Part shown: positions 17,045 through 26,404 of the stretch, one piece after another
Position numbering within the stretch: the first letter of the stretch is position 1
How the letters are laid out: every line of letters starts with the position of its first letter
NCBI GenBank assembly: GCA_023381645.1
Contig: JAMCRJ010000076.1
Location: forward strand, 62,001-126,000
Origin: Gammaproteobacteria bacterium
GTDB lineage: Bacteria > Pseudomonadota > Gammaproteobacteria > Acidithiobacillales > Acidithiobacillaceae
DNA: 64,000 bases
Reading direction: 5' to 3'
Notes under the pieces: generated by a model
The model's input: the letters and a program-made list of their open reading frames with translations, nothing else
Databases searched by the model: none
What the model was told of the DNA's origin: nothing
Translations under genes and position numbers: made by a program

Positions 17045-17952
17045 ACATGCATCTCACCTTTCGCCAGCTGCAGGTGTTTACCGCCGTGGCGAAACATCAG
17101 AGCTTTACCCGCGCCGCGCAGGCGCTCTATCTCAGCCAGCCCGCGGTATCCATGCAGGTCCGGCAGATGGAAGAGCAGGTCGGGCTGCCGCTCTTTGAAC
17201 AACTGGGGCGCCGGATTTATCTCACGGAAGCGGGGCGGGAAATGGCGCGCTACAGTACCGCCATTACCCAGCAACTCGAAGAGGCGGTGCAGGTGATCAA
17301 CGACCTCAAGGGGTTGGCAGGGGGGCATATTCATATCAGTGTGGCCACTACCGGGGCTTATATTGCGCCCTATCTGCTCGCGGCGTTCAGCAAATTACAT
17401 CCGCAGGTGACGGTCAGCATGGATGTCACCAACCGGGAGACCCTGCTGCATCAACTCGCGGAGAACGAAGTGGATATTGCCATCATGGGGCGGCCGCCTG
17501 CGGGGCTGGCGCTGGAGGCTACAGCCTTTCTGGAAAATCCGCTGGTGATTATTGCAGCACCGGATCATCCCTTGGCGCGGATCAAGGCGATTACTCTGGA
17601 CATGCTGGCAACTTACTCCTTCATCATGCGGGAGCCAGGTTCAGGGACGCGGATCGCGGTGGAACAATTTTTCGAAAAGGCCGGGGTTGCGCTGCACGCG
17701 AGCATCGAAGTCAGCAGCCACGAGGCGATCAAGCACGCGGTGCGCGCCGGTATGGGGCTGGGCGTCGCGTCTCTGCATACGGTGCGGGAAGAGTTGCTGG
17801 CGGGACACCTGGCGGTGCTGGATGTGCAGGGCATGCCTATCGAACGCCATTGGTATCTGGTGCATCGTCAGGGTAAGCGCCTCTCGGCGGCTGCTCAGGC
17901 CTTCCGGGATTTTTTGCTGAACCAGGATGCGGCGCGGTTGCTGCCCGCATAG
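17041..17952 (+). CDS. cbbR: LysR-family regulator CbbR
   Basis: About 303 residues. N-terminal winged helix-turn-helix (residues ~3-62: LTFRQLQVFTAVAKHQSFTR, AARALYLSQPAVSMQVRQ-like) followed by the two-lobed effector domain, closest in appearance to CbbR regulators (DLKGLAGGHIHISVATTGAYIAPYLLAAF). It probably activates the RuBisCO operon in response to metabolites. ATG 17041 overlaps the stop of the PhnA-like gene; ATG 17047 is an alternative. It converges on cbbO with only six bases between stops, unlike the usual divergent cbbR-cbb arrangement. Confidence 0.83.
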   Translation: MNMHLTFRQLQVFTAVAKHQSFTRAAQALYLSQPAVSMQVRQMEEQVGLPLFEQLGRRIYLTEAGREMARYSTAITQQLEEAVQVINDLKGLAGGHIHISVATTGAYIAPYLLAAFSKLHPQVTVSMDVTNRETLLHQLAENEVDIAIMGRPPAGLALEATAFLENPLVIIAAPDHPLARIKAITLDMLATYSFIMREPGSGTRIAVEQFFEKAGVALHASIEVSSHEAIKHAVRAGMGLGVASLHTVREELLAGHLAVLDVQGMPIERHWYLVHRQGKRLSAAAQAFRDFLLNQDAARLLPA

Positions 17953-17958
17953 GGGCCC

Positions 17959-20238
17959 CTACCGGGTCAGGGCGATAAACAGTTCCGGCAGCTTTTCCGG
18001 CAGTCTGGCAATGTGGTCGATGACGGTATACTGACGGCCGAAGATGTCGGCGACATAGGCGTCGGCATGGGGATCGAGGCTGATACAGTAGGTGAAGATG
18101 CCGTCGCGATCCAGCTCATTGACCGCCTGGCGGGCGTCTTCGATCAGGAGACGATCGTCCTGCACATCGACGTCGGAGGGTCGGCCATCGGTGAGTACCA
18201 GCAGGAGTTTCTTGTCGGCCTTGCGTGCCGACAGATAGTGTCCCGCGTGGCGCATGGCGGCGCCCATCCGGGTCGAGTAACCGGCCTGGAGTGCCGCCAG
18301 GCGGCCCTTGACGGTGTCTCCCCAGGGTTCGGAGAAACCCTTGATGTGCTGATAGCGCACTTCATGGCGGGTGTTGGAATTAAAGCCGGCAACGGCCAGC
18401 GGATCGCCGAGTTGTTCAATGGACCAGGCGAGCAGTGATACCGCTTCCTGCGACAGTTGCAACACCGTCTGGCCGTCGCCGCCGCCGGTTTTGACGGGCT
18501 CGTTCAGTGATTCGGACAAGTCCAGCAGCAGGGTCACGGCGATATCGCGGCCGGCCGTGCGATGGCTCATGTTGATGCGTGGGTCGGGGGTGCTGCCGCT
18601 CTTGAAATCGATCCAGGAAAGCAGGGCGACGTCCAGATCCAGTTCGCTGCCTTCTTCCTGATAGCGGATGCGCACCTTGTCCTGCGGTTTGAGCAGATCG
18701 AGCAGGCGTTTGAGGTGCTTGGCGAGCGCCGCATGCTTGAGGAGCAGTTGATCGATGGTCGCTGCGGCCGCCGAAGCGTGCAGCCCTTCATAGAGGCTGA
18801 CCCAATCGGGCCGGTAACTCTGACTCTGATAATCCCATTCGGGATAGTGGCGCGGCGGCAGGCCTTGGGCTTCCAGATCGGGCGCCTTGCGCTGTTCAGT
18901 GTCAAAGACCTCTTCCTCATCACCGGATTCGATGAAGCGCCATAAGCCGCGGTTGTCGTCGCGGTAGCTGATCTCGGTATCGGCGAAATGCACTTTGGCG
19001 AACTGATCGCTCTGGCGGCGTGTGGTGGTGACATAATCCAGCGCCAGCCGGGCCATGGTCGGCGTATCGGCATTGCCGCCCGCGAGTTCCCGGTGAAAAC
19101 GGCCGACAAAGTCATGGAGCACGGGATTGCGGTACCCATGTGTCGGGTCGAGCAGCGCCCGCGACAGCATCGCCAGACGATGACGCAGGCAGGAGGTCGT
19201 CTCCGGGTCGCAGGCGCCTTCGGCGGGTTTGGGGTGCAGGGCGAGGAGGATCGCGCGCAGGCCGGGATAGGTCCGGATGAGCAGAGTGTCGATGCGGGCG
19301 TCCTCGAAAAACTCCACCGCCAGGCGCTGAAACGGACTCCAGTTGTCGGCTGTTTGCGGGCTTGACCAGCGCCGGTGACCGACCATATGCGCCAGGATCG
19401 CGCGGTAGTGGTCCAGCGCGCTGACGCCCGGCAGATCATCGAGCACATCCGGCAACCGCATGCCGAGCGCGTCGTAGTAGGGCTGCGGTGTGCGCAGCGT
19501 GGCAAAGGCTGTGGAATAGGGGACCAATACTTCGCTGTCCTGCCAGAGCCCGTGCAGGTACAGGTCGAGTTTGCGTTCGACGTCCGCCAGCAGGGTGCCG
19601 TGTCGTTCGCGCTGCAGCACCGCCCGGCTGTCGGCCGACTGTAGCGAGAAGAAGTCTTTTTGACGTTCGGGGTGGTGGAGATAATTGCGCACGCCATAGT
19701 CGACCCAATTGCGCAAGCCATCCACGGTCAGGCTCTGCAACAGGGTGGGTGCCTGGCGCAGGAGCGCCGGCAGACCGGGACTGGGGTGGGTCTGGTGATG
19801 GCCGTGGATGGAGCCGGTGGTGCGTTCCATCATGTCGCGCAGCACGTTCAGGTAATCTCTCAGCAACTCGCGGCTCTGCAGGGCGCGGCTGACCGGCGCC
19901 AGGGTTTGCAGAAATCCGCCAATGGCGTTGCCGTTGGGCGAGCGCTGCATGTGCTGCACCATCTGCATGACCATTTCCAGCGTATCGTCGCCCAGCGCGG
20001 CACCGACGTCCGGCCACTCTTCGAGGAAAATCAGGACCGGCTCTTCACCTCGCCCGAGTTTGCAAAGGGTACGCGCCGCATCAACATAGGCACTCACGCC
20101 CGACGGGCTGAGGCGGGCGCTGGCTTGGGCGATACAGTCGGGGAACACCTCGCCGACCCGGGGAAAGCGACAGTCGAGCTGATTCCGGTAGGTCGCCAGG
20201 CGGGACGGCAGGGAGGCGTCGTGCGGATGATCCATCAT
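17959..20238 (-). CDS. cbbO: RuBisCO activase subunit CbbO (VWA domain)
   Basis: About 759 residues. Long helical N-terminal region, then a C-terminal von Willebrand A domain (~residues 560-755) with MIDAS DLSES (D-x-S-x-S), TRMGAAMRHAG and VLTDGRPSDVD. CbbO binds RuBisCO, and with hexameric CbbQ remodels inhibited active sites using ATP. A TTG nine bases upstream (20247) would also be in frame; I use the first ATG (20238). It follows cbbQ closely, and its stop codon is part of a 12-base palindrome shared with the cbbR stop. Confidence 0.9.
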   Translation of the reverse strand: MMDHPHDASLPSRLATYRNQLDCRFPRVGEVFPDCIAQASARLSPSGVSAYVDAARTLCKLGRGEEPVLIFLEEWPDVGAALGDDTLEMVMQMVQHMQRSPNGNAIGGFLQTLAPVSRALQSRELLRDYLNVLRDMMERTTGSIHGHHQTHPSPGLPALLRQAPTLLQSLTVDGLRNWVDYGVRNYLHHPERQKDFFSLQSADSRAVLQRERHGTLLADVERKLDLYLHGLWQDSEVLVPYSTAFATLRTPQPYYDALGMRLPDVLDDLPGVSALDHYRAILAHMVGHRRWSSPQTADNWSPFQRLAVEFFEDARIDTLLIRTYPGLRAILLALHPKPAEGACDPETTSCLRHRLAMLSRALLDPTHGYRNPVLHDFVGRFHRELAGGNADTPTMARLALDYVTTTRRQSDQFAKVHFADTEISYRDDNRGLWRFIESGDEEEVFDTEQRKAPDLEAQGLPPRHYPEWDYQSQSYRPDWVSLYEGLHASAAAATIDQLLLKHAALAKHLKRLLDLLKPQDKVRIRYQEEGSELDLDVALLSWIDFKSGSTPDPRINMSHRTAGRDIAVTLLLDLSESLNEPVKTGGGDGQTVLQLSQEAVSLLAWSIEQLGDPLAVAGFNSNTRHEVRYQHIKGFSEPWGDTVKGRLAALQAGYSTRMGAAMRHAGHYLSARKADKKLLLVLTDGRPSDVDVQDDRLLIEDARQAVNELDRDGIFTYCISLDPHADAYVADIFGRQYTVIDHIARLPEKLPELFIALTR

Positions 20239-20256
20239 GGAGGTCAATGCCGCGCT

Positions 20257-21075
20257 TCAGGCGAAGGTCATGTCGATGGCGTGTTCCAGCGTCGCGCGGA
20301 TGTCGGCGTCATCGGTGATCGGCTGCACCAAAGCCATGCGGCAGGCCGCGTGCGGTGCCACCCCATCGTCCATCAGCATGGCGGCATAGACCAGTAGCCG
20401 GGTGGAGATGCCCTCATCCAGACCATGACCCTTGAGGCGACGGGCGGTAGCGGCCACGGCGACCAATTGGGCGGCTATGGCCGGCGCCACACCGGTTTCC
20501 TGCACCAGAATCCCGGTTTCCAGTTCGGCGTTGGGATAATCGAACTCGAAGCCGGTAAAGCGCTGCTTGGTGGACTGTTTGAGATCCTTCATCAGCGACT
20601 GATAGCCGGGATTGTAGGAAATCACCAGTTGAAAGTCGGGGTGCGCCCGGATCAGTTCGCCCTTCTTGTCCAGCGGCAGGGTACGGCGATGGTCGGTAAG
20701 CGGGTGGATCACCACGGTGGTGTCCTGACGGGCCTCGACTATTTCGTCCAGATAGCAGATCGCGCCGTAGCGCGCCGCCACTGTGAGGGGGCCGTCCTGC
20801 CAGCGGGTACCGTTCTTGTCGAGCAGCCAGCGGCCGACCAGATCGGCGGCGGTCATGTCCTCGTTACAGGCTACGGTGACCAGCGGTTTGCCGAGGCGCC
20901 AGGCCATGAATTCGACAAAGCGGGATTTGCCGCAGCCGGTCGGCCCCTTGACCATCACCGGCAGCCGCTTGCGGTAGGCGGCTTCAAACAGGGCGACTTC
21001 GTCGTGCTGAGGCTGGTAGAACGGTTCCTTGCCTACCAGGTACTGGTTCAGGATGGAGGAATCTGTTGCAGTCAT
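20257..21075 (-). CDS. cbbQ: RuBisCO activase ATPase CbbQ (MoxR-type AAA+)
   Basis: 272 residues. Walker A GPTGCGKS at 44-51, Walker B AICYLDE with D110-E111, sensor and arginine-finger region around STKQRFTGFEFDYP. MoxR-family AAA+ ATPase that works with CbbO to reactivate form II or form I RuBisCO. GGAG lies 7 bases before the ATG. It sits 143 bases downstream of cbbM, with a strong hairpin terminator in between, so it is expected to be expressed below cbbM. Confidence 0.92.
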   Translation of the reverse strand: MTATDSSILNQYLVGKEPFYQPQHDEVALFEAAYRKRLPVMVKGPTGCGKSRFVEFMAWRLGKPLVTVACNEDMTAADLVGRWLLDKNGTRWQDGPLTVAARYGAICYLDEIVEARQDTTVVIHPLTDHRRTLPLDKKGELIRAHPDFQLVISYNPGYQSLMKDLKQSTKQRFTGFEFDYPNAELETGILVQETGVAPAIAAQLVAVAATARRLKGHGLDEGISTRLLVYAAMLMDDGVAPHAACRMALVQPITDDADIRATLEHAIDMTFA

Positions 21076-21133
21076 GCGGTGCTCCGTGTGCGGTTTGCCG
21101 CCGGAGGCGGCGAAACAGGGAATGGGTCGGTCT

Positions 21134-21184
21134 GAAAGCGGGCTGCCGCTTTCAACAAAAGCGCCCCCGGACGGGGGCGCTTTT
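21134..21184 (-). terminator. Tandem hairpins between cbbM and cbbQ
   Basis: AAAAGCGCCCCC (21157-21168) pairs perfectly with GGGGGCGCTTTT (21173-21184) around a 4-base loop, giving an A/T-flanked GC-rich intrinsic terminator that works in either direction. A second perfect 8-bp hairpin, GAAAGCGG/CCGCTTTC (21134-21153), follows in the cbbQ direction. Together they should end most cbbM transcripts, or protect the cbbM 3' end while allowing some read-through into cbbQO. Confidence 0.8.
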
Positions 21185-21218
21185 ACCAGGTTGACCGGAA
21201 CCGGTTTGAGTCAGAGGC

Positions 21219-22598
21219 TTACCGGTGTACGCCCAGCTTTTCGCGCCAGCCCGGGTAGAGCTTGTCGGCATCGCCCGGGAAGGATTCGAAGGCCCGTGCG
21301 AATTCCTTGTGCTCCCTGGCGTACTCAATGGGATCAGCACCCGCCTTCCAGCACTCGTAAGCCTGACGCAGGGAGACCGCGCCGGCCGCCGGGCTGTCGA
21401 TATGGCCGTAGGAGCCACCACCTGCCGTGTTGATCACGTTGCCGTGCCCCAGGTTCTCGAAGAAGCCGGGCAGACGCAGGGCATTCATGCCGCCGGAGAT
21501 GATGGGCGTGGTGGGTTTCATGCCATACCACTCCTGATGGTAAACGGGGCCGTCACAACTGTCGCGTTCGATCATGTAGGCGATGTTACGGTCGTCGGCA
21601 CCGCCTTCCATCTTGCCGTAGCCCATGGTGCCCACATGAATACCGGACGCACCCTGCAGGCGGGACATCTTGGCCAGCACGAAGGCGGTGTAGCCGCGCT
21701 TGGCGCTGGGTGAGGTGATCATGCCGTGGCCGGCGCGGTGATAGTGCAGGTACTGGCCGGCATACTGGCGGCGTGCCGTGGTGATCATGCCTGGCCCACC
21801 GACGAAGCCATCTACCAGAAAGGCCAGTTTGTCGGCGTCGGGACCGAAGGTTTCCAGGGCGAAGTCAGCGCGGGCGCACATTTCGTAATGGTCGTCGGCG
21901 GTGATGTTCATGGAGAACAGTTTGGCCTCACCCGTTTCGTCCATGGCGCGTTTCATGGCGTCATACACCAGCGGGATGGTCTTTTTCACCGGGGCGAAGA
22001 CCTGGTTACCCTGGGGCTCGTCATTCTTGATGAAGTCGCCCCCGAGCCAGAACTGATAGGCCGCTGCGGCAAAGGGTTCGGGGCGCAGACCCAGCTTGGG
22101 TTTGATGATGGTGCCGGCAATATAGCCGCCGTCCTTGATTGGGCGGCCGAGGATGCGCCACAGATCAGAGATATCCTTGGCCGGGCCGTCAAACAACTGA
22201 ATGGCGCGCGGGGGCATGAAAAAGTCGATCATCTGGCCGTGCTCGATGTCGCCCATGCCCTGGTTGTTGCCGATGACCAGCGTCAGGAAGGAGACAATCA
22301 TCATGCGGCCATCGGTGACGTTGCGGTCGAACAGCTCCAGCGGATAGGCGATACGCATATCCTCGGTGGCTTCGTCGATATGATACACCAGCGCGTCCAC
22401 ACCCTTGGTGAAGTCGTCGGTGGTCGACACCTCGACGTTGGTGCCGGTGGACGATTCCGCGGCAAAGTGGGCGGCAGCCTCGAGATAACCGTGGCCACCC
22501 TTGGGCTTCATTTTGTAGGCCACCAGAATGTGTTTGCCGCCAGAGATAAGGTCTTCCTCTTTCAGGGAAAGGTCGGCATAGCGATTAGATTGATCCAT
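21219..22598 (-). CDS. cbbM: Form II RuBisCO CbbM
   Basis: 459 residues, the usual length of form II. Catalytic K166 in GTIIKPKLG and carbamylated K191 in [10 protein letters not shown] fall exactly at the Rhodospirillum rubrum positions; the C-terminal phosphate site [14 protein letters not shown] is intact. It carboxylates ribulose-1,5-bisphosphate in the Calvin cycle. Form II has low CO2/O2 specificity and suits high CO2 or low O2. AGAGGA lies 7 bases before the ATG. First gene of cbbM-cbbQ-cbbO. Confidence 0.97.
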   Translation of the reverse strand: MDQSNRYADLSLKEEDLISGGKHILVAYKMKPKGGHGYLEAAAHFAAESSTGTNVEVSTTDDFTKGVDALVYHIDEATEDMRIAYPLELFDRNVTDGRMMIVSFLTLVIGNNQGMGDIEHGQMIDFFMPPRAIQLFDGPAKDISDLWRILGRPIKDGGYIAGTIIKPKLGLRPEPFAAAAYQFWLGGDFIKNDEPQGNQVFAPVKKTIPLVYDAMKRAMDETGEAKLFSMNITADDHYEMCARADFALETFGPDADKLAFLVDGFVGGPGMITTARRQYAGQYLHYHRAGHGMITSPSAKRGYTAFVLAKMSRLQGASGIHVGTMGYGKMEGGADDRNIAYMIERDSCDGPVYHQEWYGMKPTTPIISGGMNALRLPGFFENLGHGNVINTAGGGSYGHIDSPAAGAVSLRQAYECWKAGADPIEYAREHKEFARAFESFPGDADKLYPGWREKLGVHR

Positions 22599-22854
22599 GG
22601 TTATTCCTCTTGTGCATATTGCATATGGATAATGAAAAGTCCGATGTTGCGGTTGACATCCCGCCGGATCCGGCCGATGGACCGTGCAAGCAGCGCGTTT
22701 CCCGCAACAAAATAAAAAACCCTAGACATTGTAGCATTGTCAAACCGACCCATATACCAGAAGAATCTTATTGGACAGGTAAGCATCAGCTTATGGATCG
22801 TTTCACCCCGTTTTTGCGGGACTGCGTCAGGTTTTCGGTGCCGGAGTCCGTCGG
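22599..22854 (-). promoter_or_regulatory. cbbM promoter region
   Basis: This 256-base gap between the Ehr-type operon and cbbM must hold the cbbM promoter and CbbR site. On the minus strand a TTGACA (22737-22742) is followed closely by TACAAT (about 22728-22733), an overlap too tight to be one sigma-70 promoter; TACAAT is a good -10 but lacks a matching -35, as expected for a LysR-activated promoter. T-N11-A LysR half-motifs are present but not unique. I see no convincing terminator for the upstream operon, so read-through into cbbM is possible. Confidence 0.4.
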
Positions 22855-23355
22855 TCAGCCGTTTATTCGTTCCCCGGACACCTGCAAAAGTCCCCGTAGC
22901 AGCGCGCCTGGGTCCGGCGGACAGCCCGGTATCTGCAGATCCACCGGCAAGACCTCCGCGACGCCGCCCATGACCGCATAACTGCCCCGGAACACGCCGC
23001 CACCACAGGCGCAGTCGCCAACGGCGATGACCCGCCGCGGTTCGGGCGTGGCATTATGGCAGTCCTGCAAAGCCGCGACCATGTGGCGGGTCACTGGTCC
23101 AGTCACTGTCAGCACATCCGCGTGACGCGGCGAGGCAGTGAAGTGGAAGCCTGCCTGCTCCAGGCCATAATGTGGGCCGCCCAGGGCATTCAGCTCCAGC
23201 TCGCAACCATTACAGGATCCCGCATCCACATGGCGGATGCCGAGGCTGTGGCGAAAAACAAGGGGGCTGGCGGAGGATGGGTCCCGCTCCGTCCGCGGCG
23301 GTGTCTCTCCCGCCCTTCCCAGCCGCAGCAGCTCACGCAATATCCGGTACATCAC
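22855..23355 (-). CDS. Ehr-type complex small subunit (HyfI/HycG/NuoB-like)
   Basis: 166 residues. It has the NuoB/hydrogenase-4 small-subunit motifs SCNGCELEL, GDCACGGG and PGCPPDP, so the four cysteines that ligate the proximal [4Fe-4S] cluster (N2 equivalent) are kept. It would transfer electrons to or from the large subunit at 23389-24936, at the membrane face of the peripheral arm. Last gene of the six-gene complex; 33 bases follow the large-subunit gene. Confidence 0.85.
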   Translation of the reverse strand: MMYRILRELLRLGRAGETPPRTERDPSSASPLVFRHSLGIRHVDAGSCNGCELELNALGGPHYGLEQAGFHFTASPRHADVLTVTGPVTRHMVAALQDCHNATPEPRRVIAVGDCACGGGVFRGSYAVMGGVAEVLPVDLQIPGCPPDPGALLRGLLQVSGERING

Positions 23356-23388
23356 CGCCTCCTTCCGGGAACCGTCCCCGTGCCGTGC

Positions 23389-24936
23389 TCACAGATCATG
23401 ACCGCTGTAACTCAGGTTGAAAGATTTGTTGATGAGCGGAAAATCGGCGACGATATCGCGCAGGACCGCCTCTTCCAGTGCCGGCCAGAGGGTCCACGAC
23501 GGGTCCTGGGGATGACAGCGGCGAATATGTCCCTGCTCCAGGCGCAACCAGAAAAATACCTCTCCCCGCCAGCCCTCCACCCAACCAACACCCTCTCCCA
23601 CAGCATCCCGGAGATCCGGCGGTTGGCGCACGTTCCCGCCGGGCAGTTTGCGGAGGATTTCCTCCTGCAGGCGCAGCGACTCGAAAATCTCGAGAAAGCG
23701 CACCGCCATGCGTGCCGCGACGTCACCCTCTGTGGCGGTGGTCATGCGTACCTGAATCTGATCGTAAGGGGGTTGGGGAAATTGTATGCGTTGGTCCCAG
23801 GGTTGGCCGCTGGCGCGACCGGCGACCCCCATGAGTCCCAGTTGCGCCGCCCGTTCCGGAGGAATCATGCCCAGCCGCACCACGCGGTCGCGCAGACCGC
23901 CATGTTCGGCAAGAATTTCCTGTAGACGCTCGACGGCGGTTCCAAGCGCTTGCCCCGCACTGCGGAGGGCCGCGACGGCCACAGCCGTAAGGTCAAAGTC
24001 CACTCCACCGGGCAAGATCCGGTCCATAAGGTAGCGATGCCCGATATAGCGCTGATTCTCCCGCAGCAGATCCTCCTTGAGAGCCTGAAACTGGGTCAGG
24101 GCGAAGGCCAGTCCGGCGTCGTTGCCGAGGGCGCCGATGTCACCGAGGTGATTGGCGAGGCGCTCCCGTTCCAGGCAGAGGGCGCGCAGCCATTGGGCGC
24201 GTTCTGGGACCTGCATCGCGGCGATCTGCTCCACCGCCTGGGCATAACTCCATGCATACGCCACTGTGCTGTCGCCGCTGATCCGTCCGGCTAGACGTGC
24301 GCCTGACTCCACATCCAGGCCCTGGAGCAGGCGTTCCACCCCTTTGTGTGTATAACCGAAGCGTTCCTCCAGGTGGAGAATCTCTTCTCCCAGGACCTGG
24401 AAGCGGAAGTGCCCCGGCTCGATGATGCCGGCATGTATGGGGCCCACCGGAATCTCATGGGCATCCGGGCTAGCCGCAGACACGAAGGCATAGTCTCCGT
24501 CTCCGGCGGTAGAGAGGTTTTCAGCGCGAAAATCCGTGCGTAGAGGAAACTGATCCGCAGGCCATGCGGCATGCCGCAGCCAGGGACGGGTGTCGCCGTT
24601 CCCCGCGCGAATGCCCAGCAGGTCGTATAGGGCGCGTTCCATGCGCAGCGCGCCCGGAAAAATGGCGGTCAGGCTCGGGCAGGATGCCACAGCTGGGTCT
24701 ACGATCATCTCCGTATGCACGATGCCCGTCTCCGACAAAAAGGCCGCATGGACGAGATGACCGGGTTCTTCGGTACGGCGGTCCTCGCCCCAGAGAGCCA
24801 GCAGGCGACCCCCCTGCGCATGGATGTTTTCGGCGGCAAGGAGCCAATACTCTTTGCAGAGGCGACCGGACCACACCGGCAATGTCGTACCCCATTGCCG
24901 GAAATCGGTCAGTACGCGCAGTGCGGGGTTGGGCAT
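23389..24936 (-). CDS. Ehr-type complex large subunit (HyfG/HycE/NuoCD-like) without NiFe ligands
   Basis: 515 residues. Residues ~1-150 are NuoC-like (FPGALRMERALYDLLG); the rest is NuoD/HycE-like, with the hallmark GPIHAGIIEPGHFRF, LEERFGYTHKG. The first metal motif of true hydrogenases (R-x-C-G-x-C) reads RISGDS, and the C-terminal DPCxxC reads DPSWTL. All four nickel-iron cysteines are therefore missing and hydrogen chemistry is not expected. The family is the energy-converting-hydrogenase-related (Ehr) group, between complex I and group 4 hydrogenases. Conserved NKSFNLSYSG ends the protein. The substrate is unknown. Confidence 0.85.
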   Translation of the reverse strand: MPNPALRVLTDFRQWGTTLPVWSGRLCKEYWLLAAENIHAQGGRLLALWGEDRRTEEPGHLVHAAFLSETGIVHTEMIVDPAVASCPSLTAIFPGALRMERALYDLLGIRAGNGDTRPWLRHAAWPADQFPLRTDFRAENLSTAGDGDYAFVSAASPDAHEIPVGPIHAGIIEPGHFRFQVLGEEILHLEERFGYTHKGVERLLQGLDVESGARLAGRISGDSTVAYAWSYAQAVEQIAAMQVPERAQWLRALCLERERLANHLGDIGALGNDAGLAFALTQFQALKEDLLRENQRYIGHRYLMDRILPGGVDFDLTAVAVAALRSAGQALGTAVERLQEILAEHGGLRDRVVRLGMIPPERAAQLGLMGVAGRASGQPWDQRIQFPQPPYDQIQVRMTTATEGDVAARMAVRFLEIFESLRLQEEILRKLPGGNVRQPPDLRDAVGEGVGWVEGWRGEVFFWLRLEQGHIRRCHPQDPSWTLWPALEEAVLRDIVADFPLINKSFNLSYSGHDL

Positions 24937-24946
24937 GGTGGCGTCC

Positions 24947-26404
24947 CTATCCGTGAAGAAGTTGGGCGGCGTGCTGCATCCACTGGACCAGCGTCAAGGG
25001 GATGAACACCCCGAGCACAGCGACGAGGGTCAATTGGATGAAGACGGGAATGATGCCGACGACGGACACGCGCGCAACGCCTTCCAGAGGCGCCCCGAAG
25101 ACCATGCTCTGCATGCGCGGGAAAATCCCGGCGAAAGCTACACCCAACCCCAGCAGGAGCAGGGGCGTGAGCCAGGGCTGGGCCTGCAGGGTACTGGTGA
25201 TGATCAGGAATTCGCTCAAGAAAAGCCCGCTGGGGGGCATTCCCAGGATGAACAGCACCGCCAGCATGAACGCCCAGCCCAGCAAGGGGCTGAATTCCAG
25301 CAAGCCGCGGATGCGCTGGATTTCGCGGCTGCCGATGTCCTGCACCGCTTGCCCGACCGAGAAAAACACCGAGGATTTGGTCAGGCTGTGGCTGACCATG
25401 TGCAGCAAGCCCGCAAAGCTCGCTAGTGGTCCGCCGATCCCGAAGGCGAAGGTGGCCAGCCCCATATGCTCGATGGAGGAGTAGGCAAAAAGCCGCTTCA
25501 CATCTCGTTGCCGCAGCATGGAAAAGCCTGCCACCAGCAGGGAGAGCAAACCGAAACCCATCAGCAGGTGGCTGGCGAAGTCCCGACCCAGAGCGCCATC
25601 CACCAGTACCTTGGCGCGCAGGATGGCGTAGAGGGCGACATTGAGCAACAGACCGGAGAGCACCGCCGAAACCGAACTGGGGCCGCTGGCGTGGGCATCC
25701 GGCAGCCAGTTGTTGAGTGGGGTCAGGCCGATTTTGGTTCCGTAGCCCACCAGCATGAAGATGAAGGCGATGGCCATGACCTGCGGATCCAACTGATGGC
25801 GCACGATCGCCAGATGCGTCCACAACAATGCGTCCGCACCGTGTCCCATGATTTTCTGGGCGGCGAAATACAGCAGGATCGTACCGAATAGCGCCATCGC
25901 CAGGCCGACGCCGCAGAGAATGAAATACTTCCAGGCCGCCTCCAGGCCCTCAGCGGTGCGGAAGAGGCTCACCAGCAGTACCGTGGACAGGGTGGCGCCT
26001 TCCATGGCCACCCAGAGGATGCCCATGTTGTTGGTCAGCAGGGCCAGCAGCATGGTGGCGAGAAAGGTCTGGAACATGACGTGATAAAGGCGGACACGCC
26101 GGCGGGAGAGCGACCAGTGCACCGTTTCGTGCAGCATATAGTTGCGGGAGAACCACGCCGTACTGAGCCCCACCACGCCATCCACCAGTACCAGCACGAT
26201 ACTGAGATCATCCACCATGAATTCCCCGCCACCCGCGGTAAGTGCACCGTCTTGCAGCACCTGAAGGGCCAGGGCCAGGATGGCCAGCAGCGTCAGCGTA
26301 TTGAAGCCGATGAACAGCGCCGCCCCCCGGCGTCCGTCGCCCCACAGGGCAAGCAGGGGGATGCCCATCGCTGCACAAGCCAGAACCAGCAGAATCAGCA
26401 TCAT
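24947..26404 (-). CDS. HyfF-like antiporter-type membrane subunit (NuoL/M/N family)
   Basis: 485 residues, about 14 transmembrane helices. Proton-channel family signatures: a conserved helix with HAMEGATLSTVLLVSLF-type sequence (WVAMEGATLS), YGTKIGLTPLNNWLPDAHASGPSSVSAVLSG and YSSIEHMG. The TKxGLxPxxxWLPDAH motif is that of HyfF and complex I antiporter-like subunits, with Lys and Glu for ion transfer. Overlaps the HyfE-like gene by ATGA; 10 bases precede the large-subunit gene. Confidence 0.87.
   Translation of the reverse strand: MMLILLVLACAAMGIPLLALWGDGRRGAALFIGFNTLTLLAILALALQVLQDGALTAGGGEFMVDDLSIVLVLVDGVVGLSTAWFSRNYMLHETVHWSLSRRRVRLYHVMFQTFLATMLLALLTNNMGILWVAMEGATLSTVLLVSLFRTAEGLEAAWKYFILCGVGLAMALFGTILLYFAAQKIMGHGADALLWTHLAIVRHQLDPQVMAIAFIFMLVGYGTKIGLTPLNNWLPDAHASGPSSVSAVLSGLLLNVALYAILRAKVLVDGALGRDFASHLLMGFGLLSLLVAGFSMLRQRDVKRLFAYSSIEHMGLATFAFGIGGPLASFAGLLHMVSHSLTKSSVFFSVGQAVQDIGSREIQRIRGLLEFSPLLGWAFMLAVLFILGMPPSGLFLSEFLIITSTLQAQPWLTPLLLLGLGVAFAGIFPRMQSMVFGAPLEGVARVSVVGIIPVFIQLTLVAVLGVFIPLTLVQWMQHAAQLLHG

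Noticed and set aside
22728..22742. TTGACA next to TACAAT as a sigma-70 promoter of cbbM
   Set aside because: The two elements are only a few bases apart, not 16-18; at best TACAAT alone serves as a -10.
22801..22830. Possible terminator CCCG/CGGG for the Ehr-type operon
   Set aside because: The stem is only four base pairs and no T-run follows on the minus strand.
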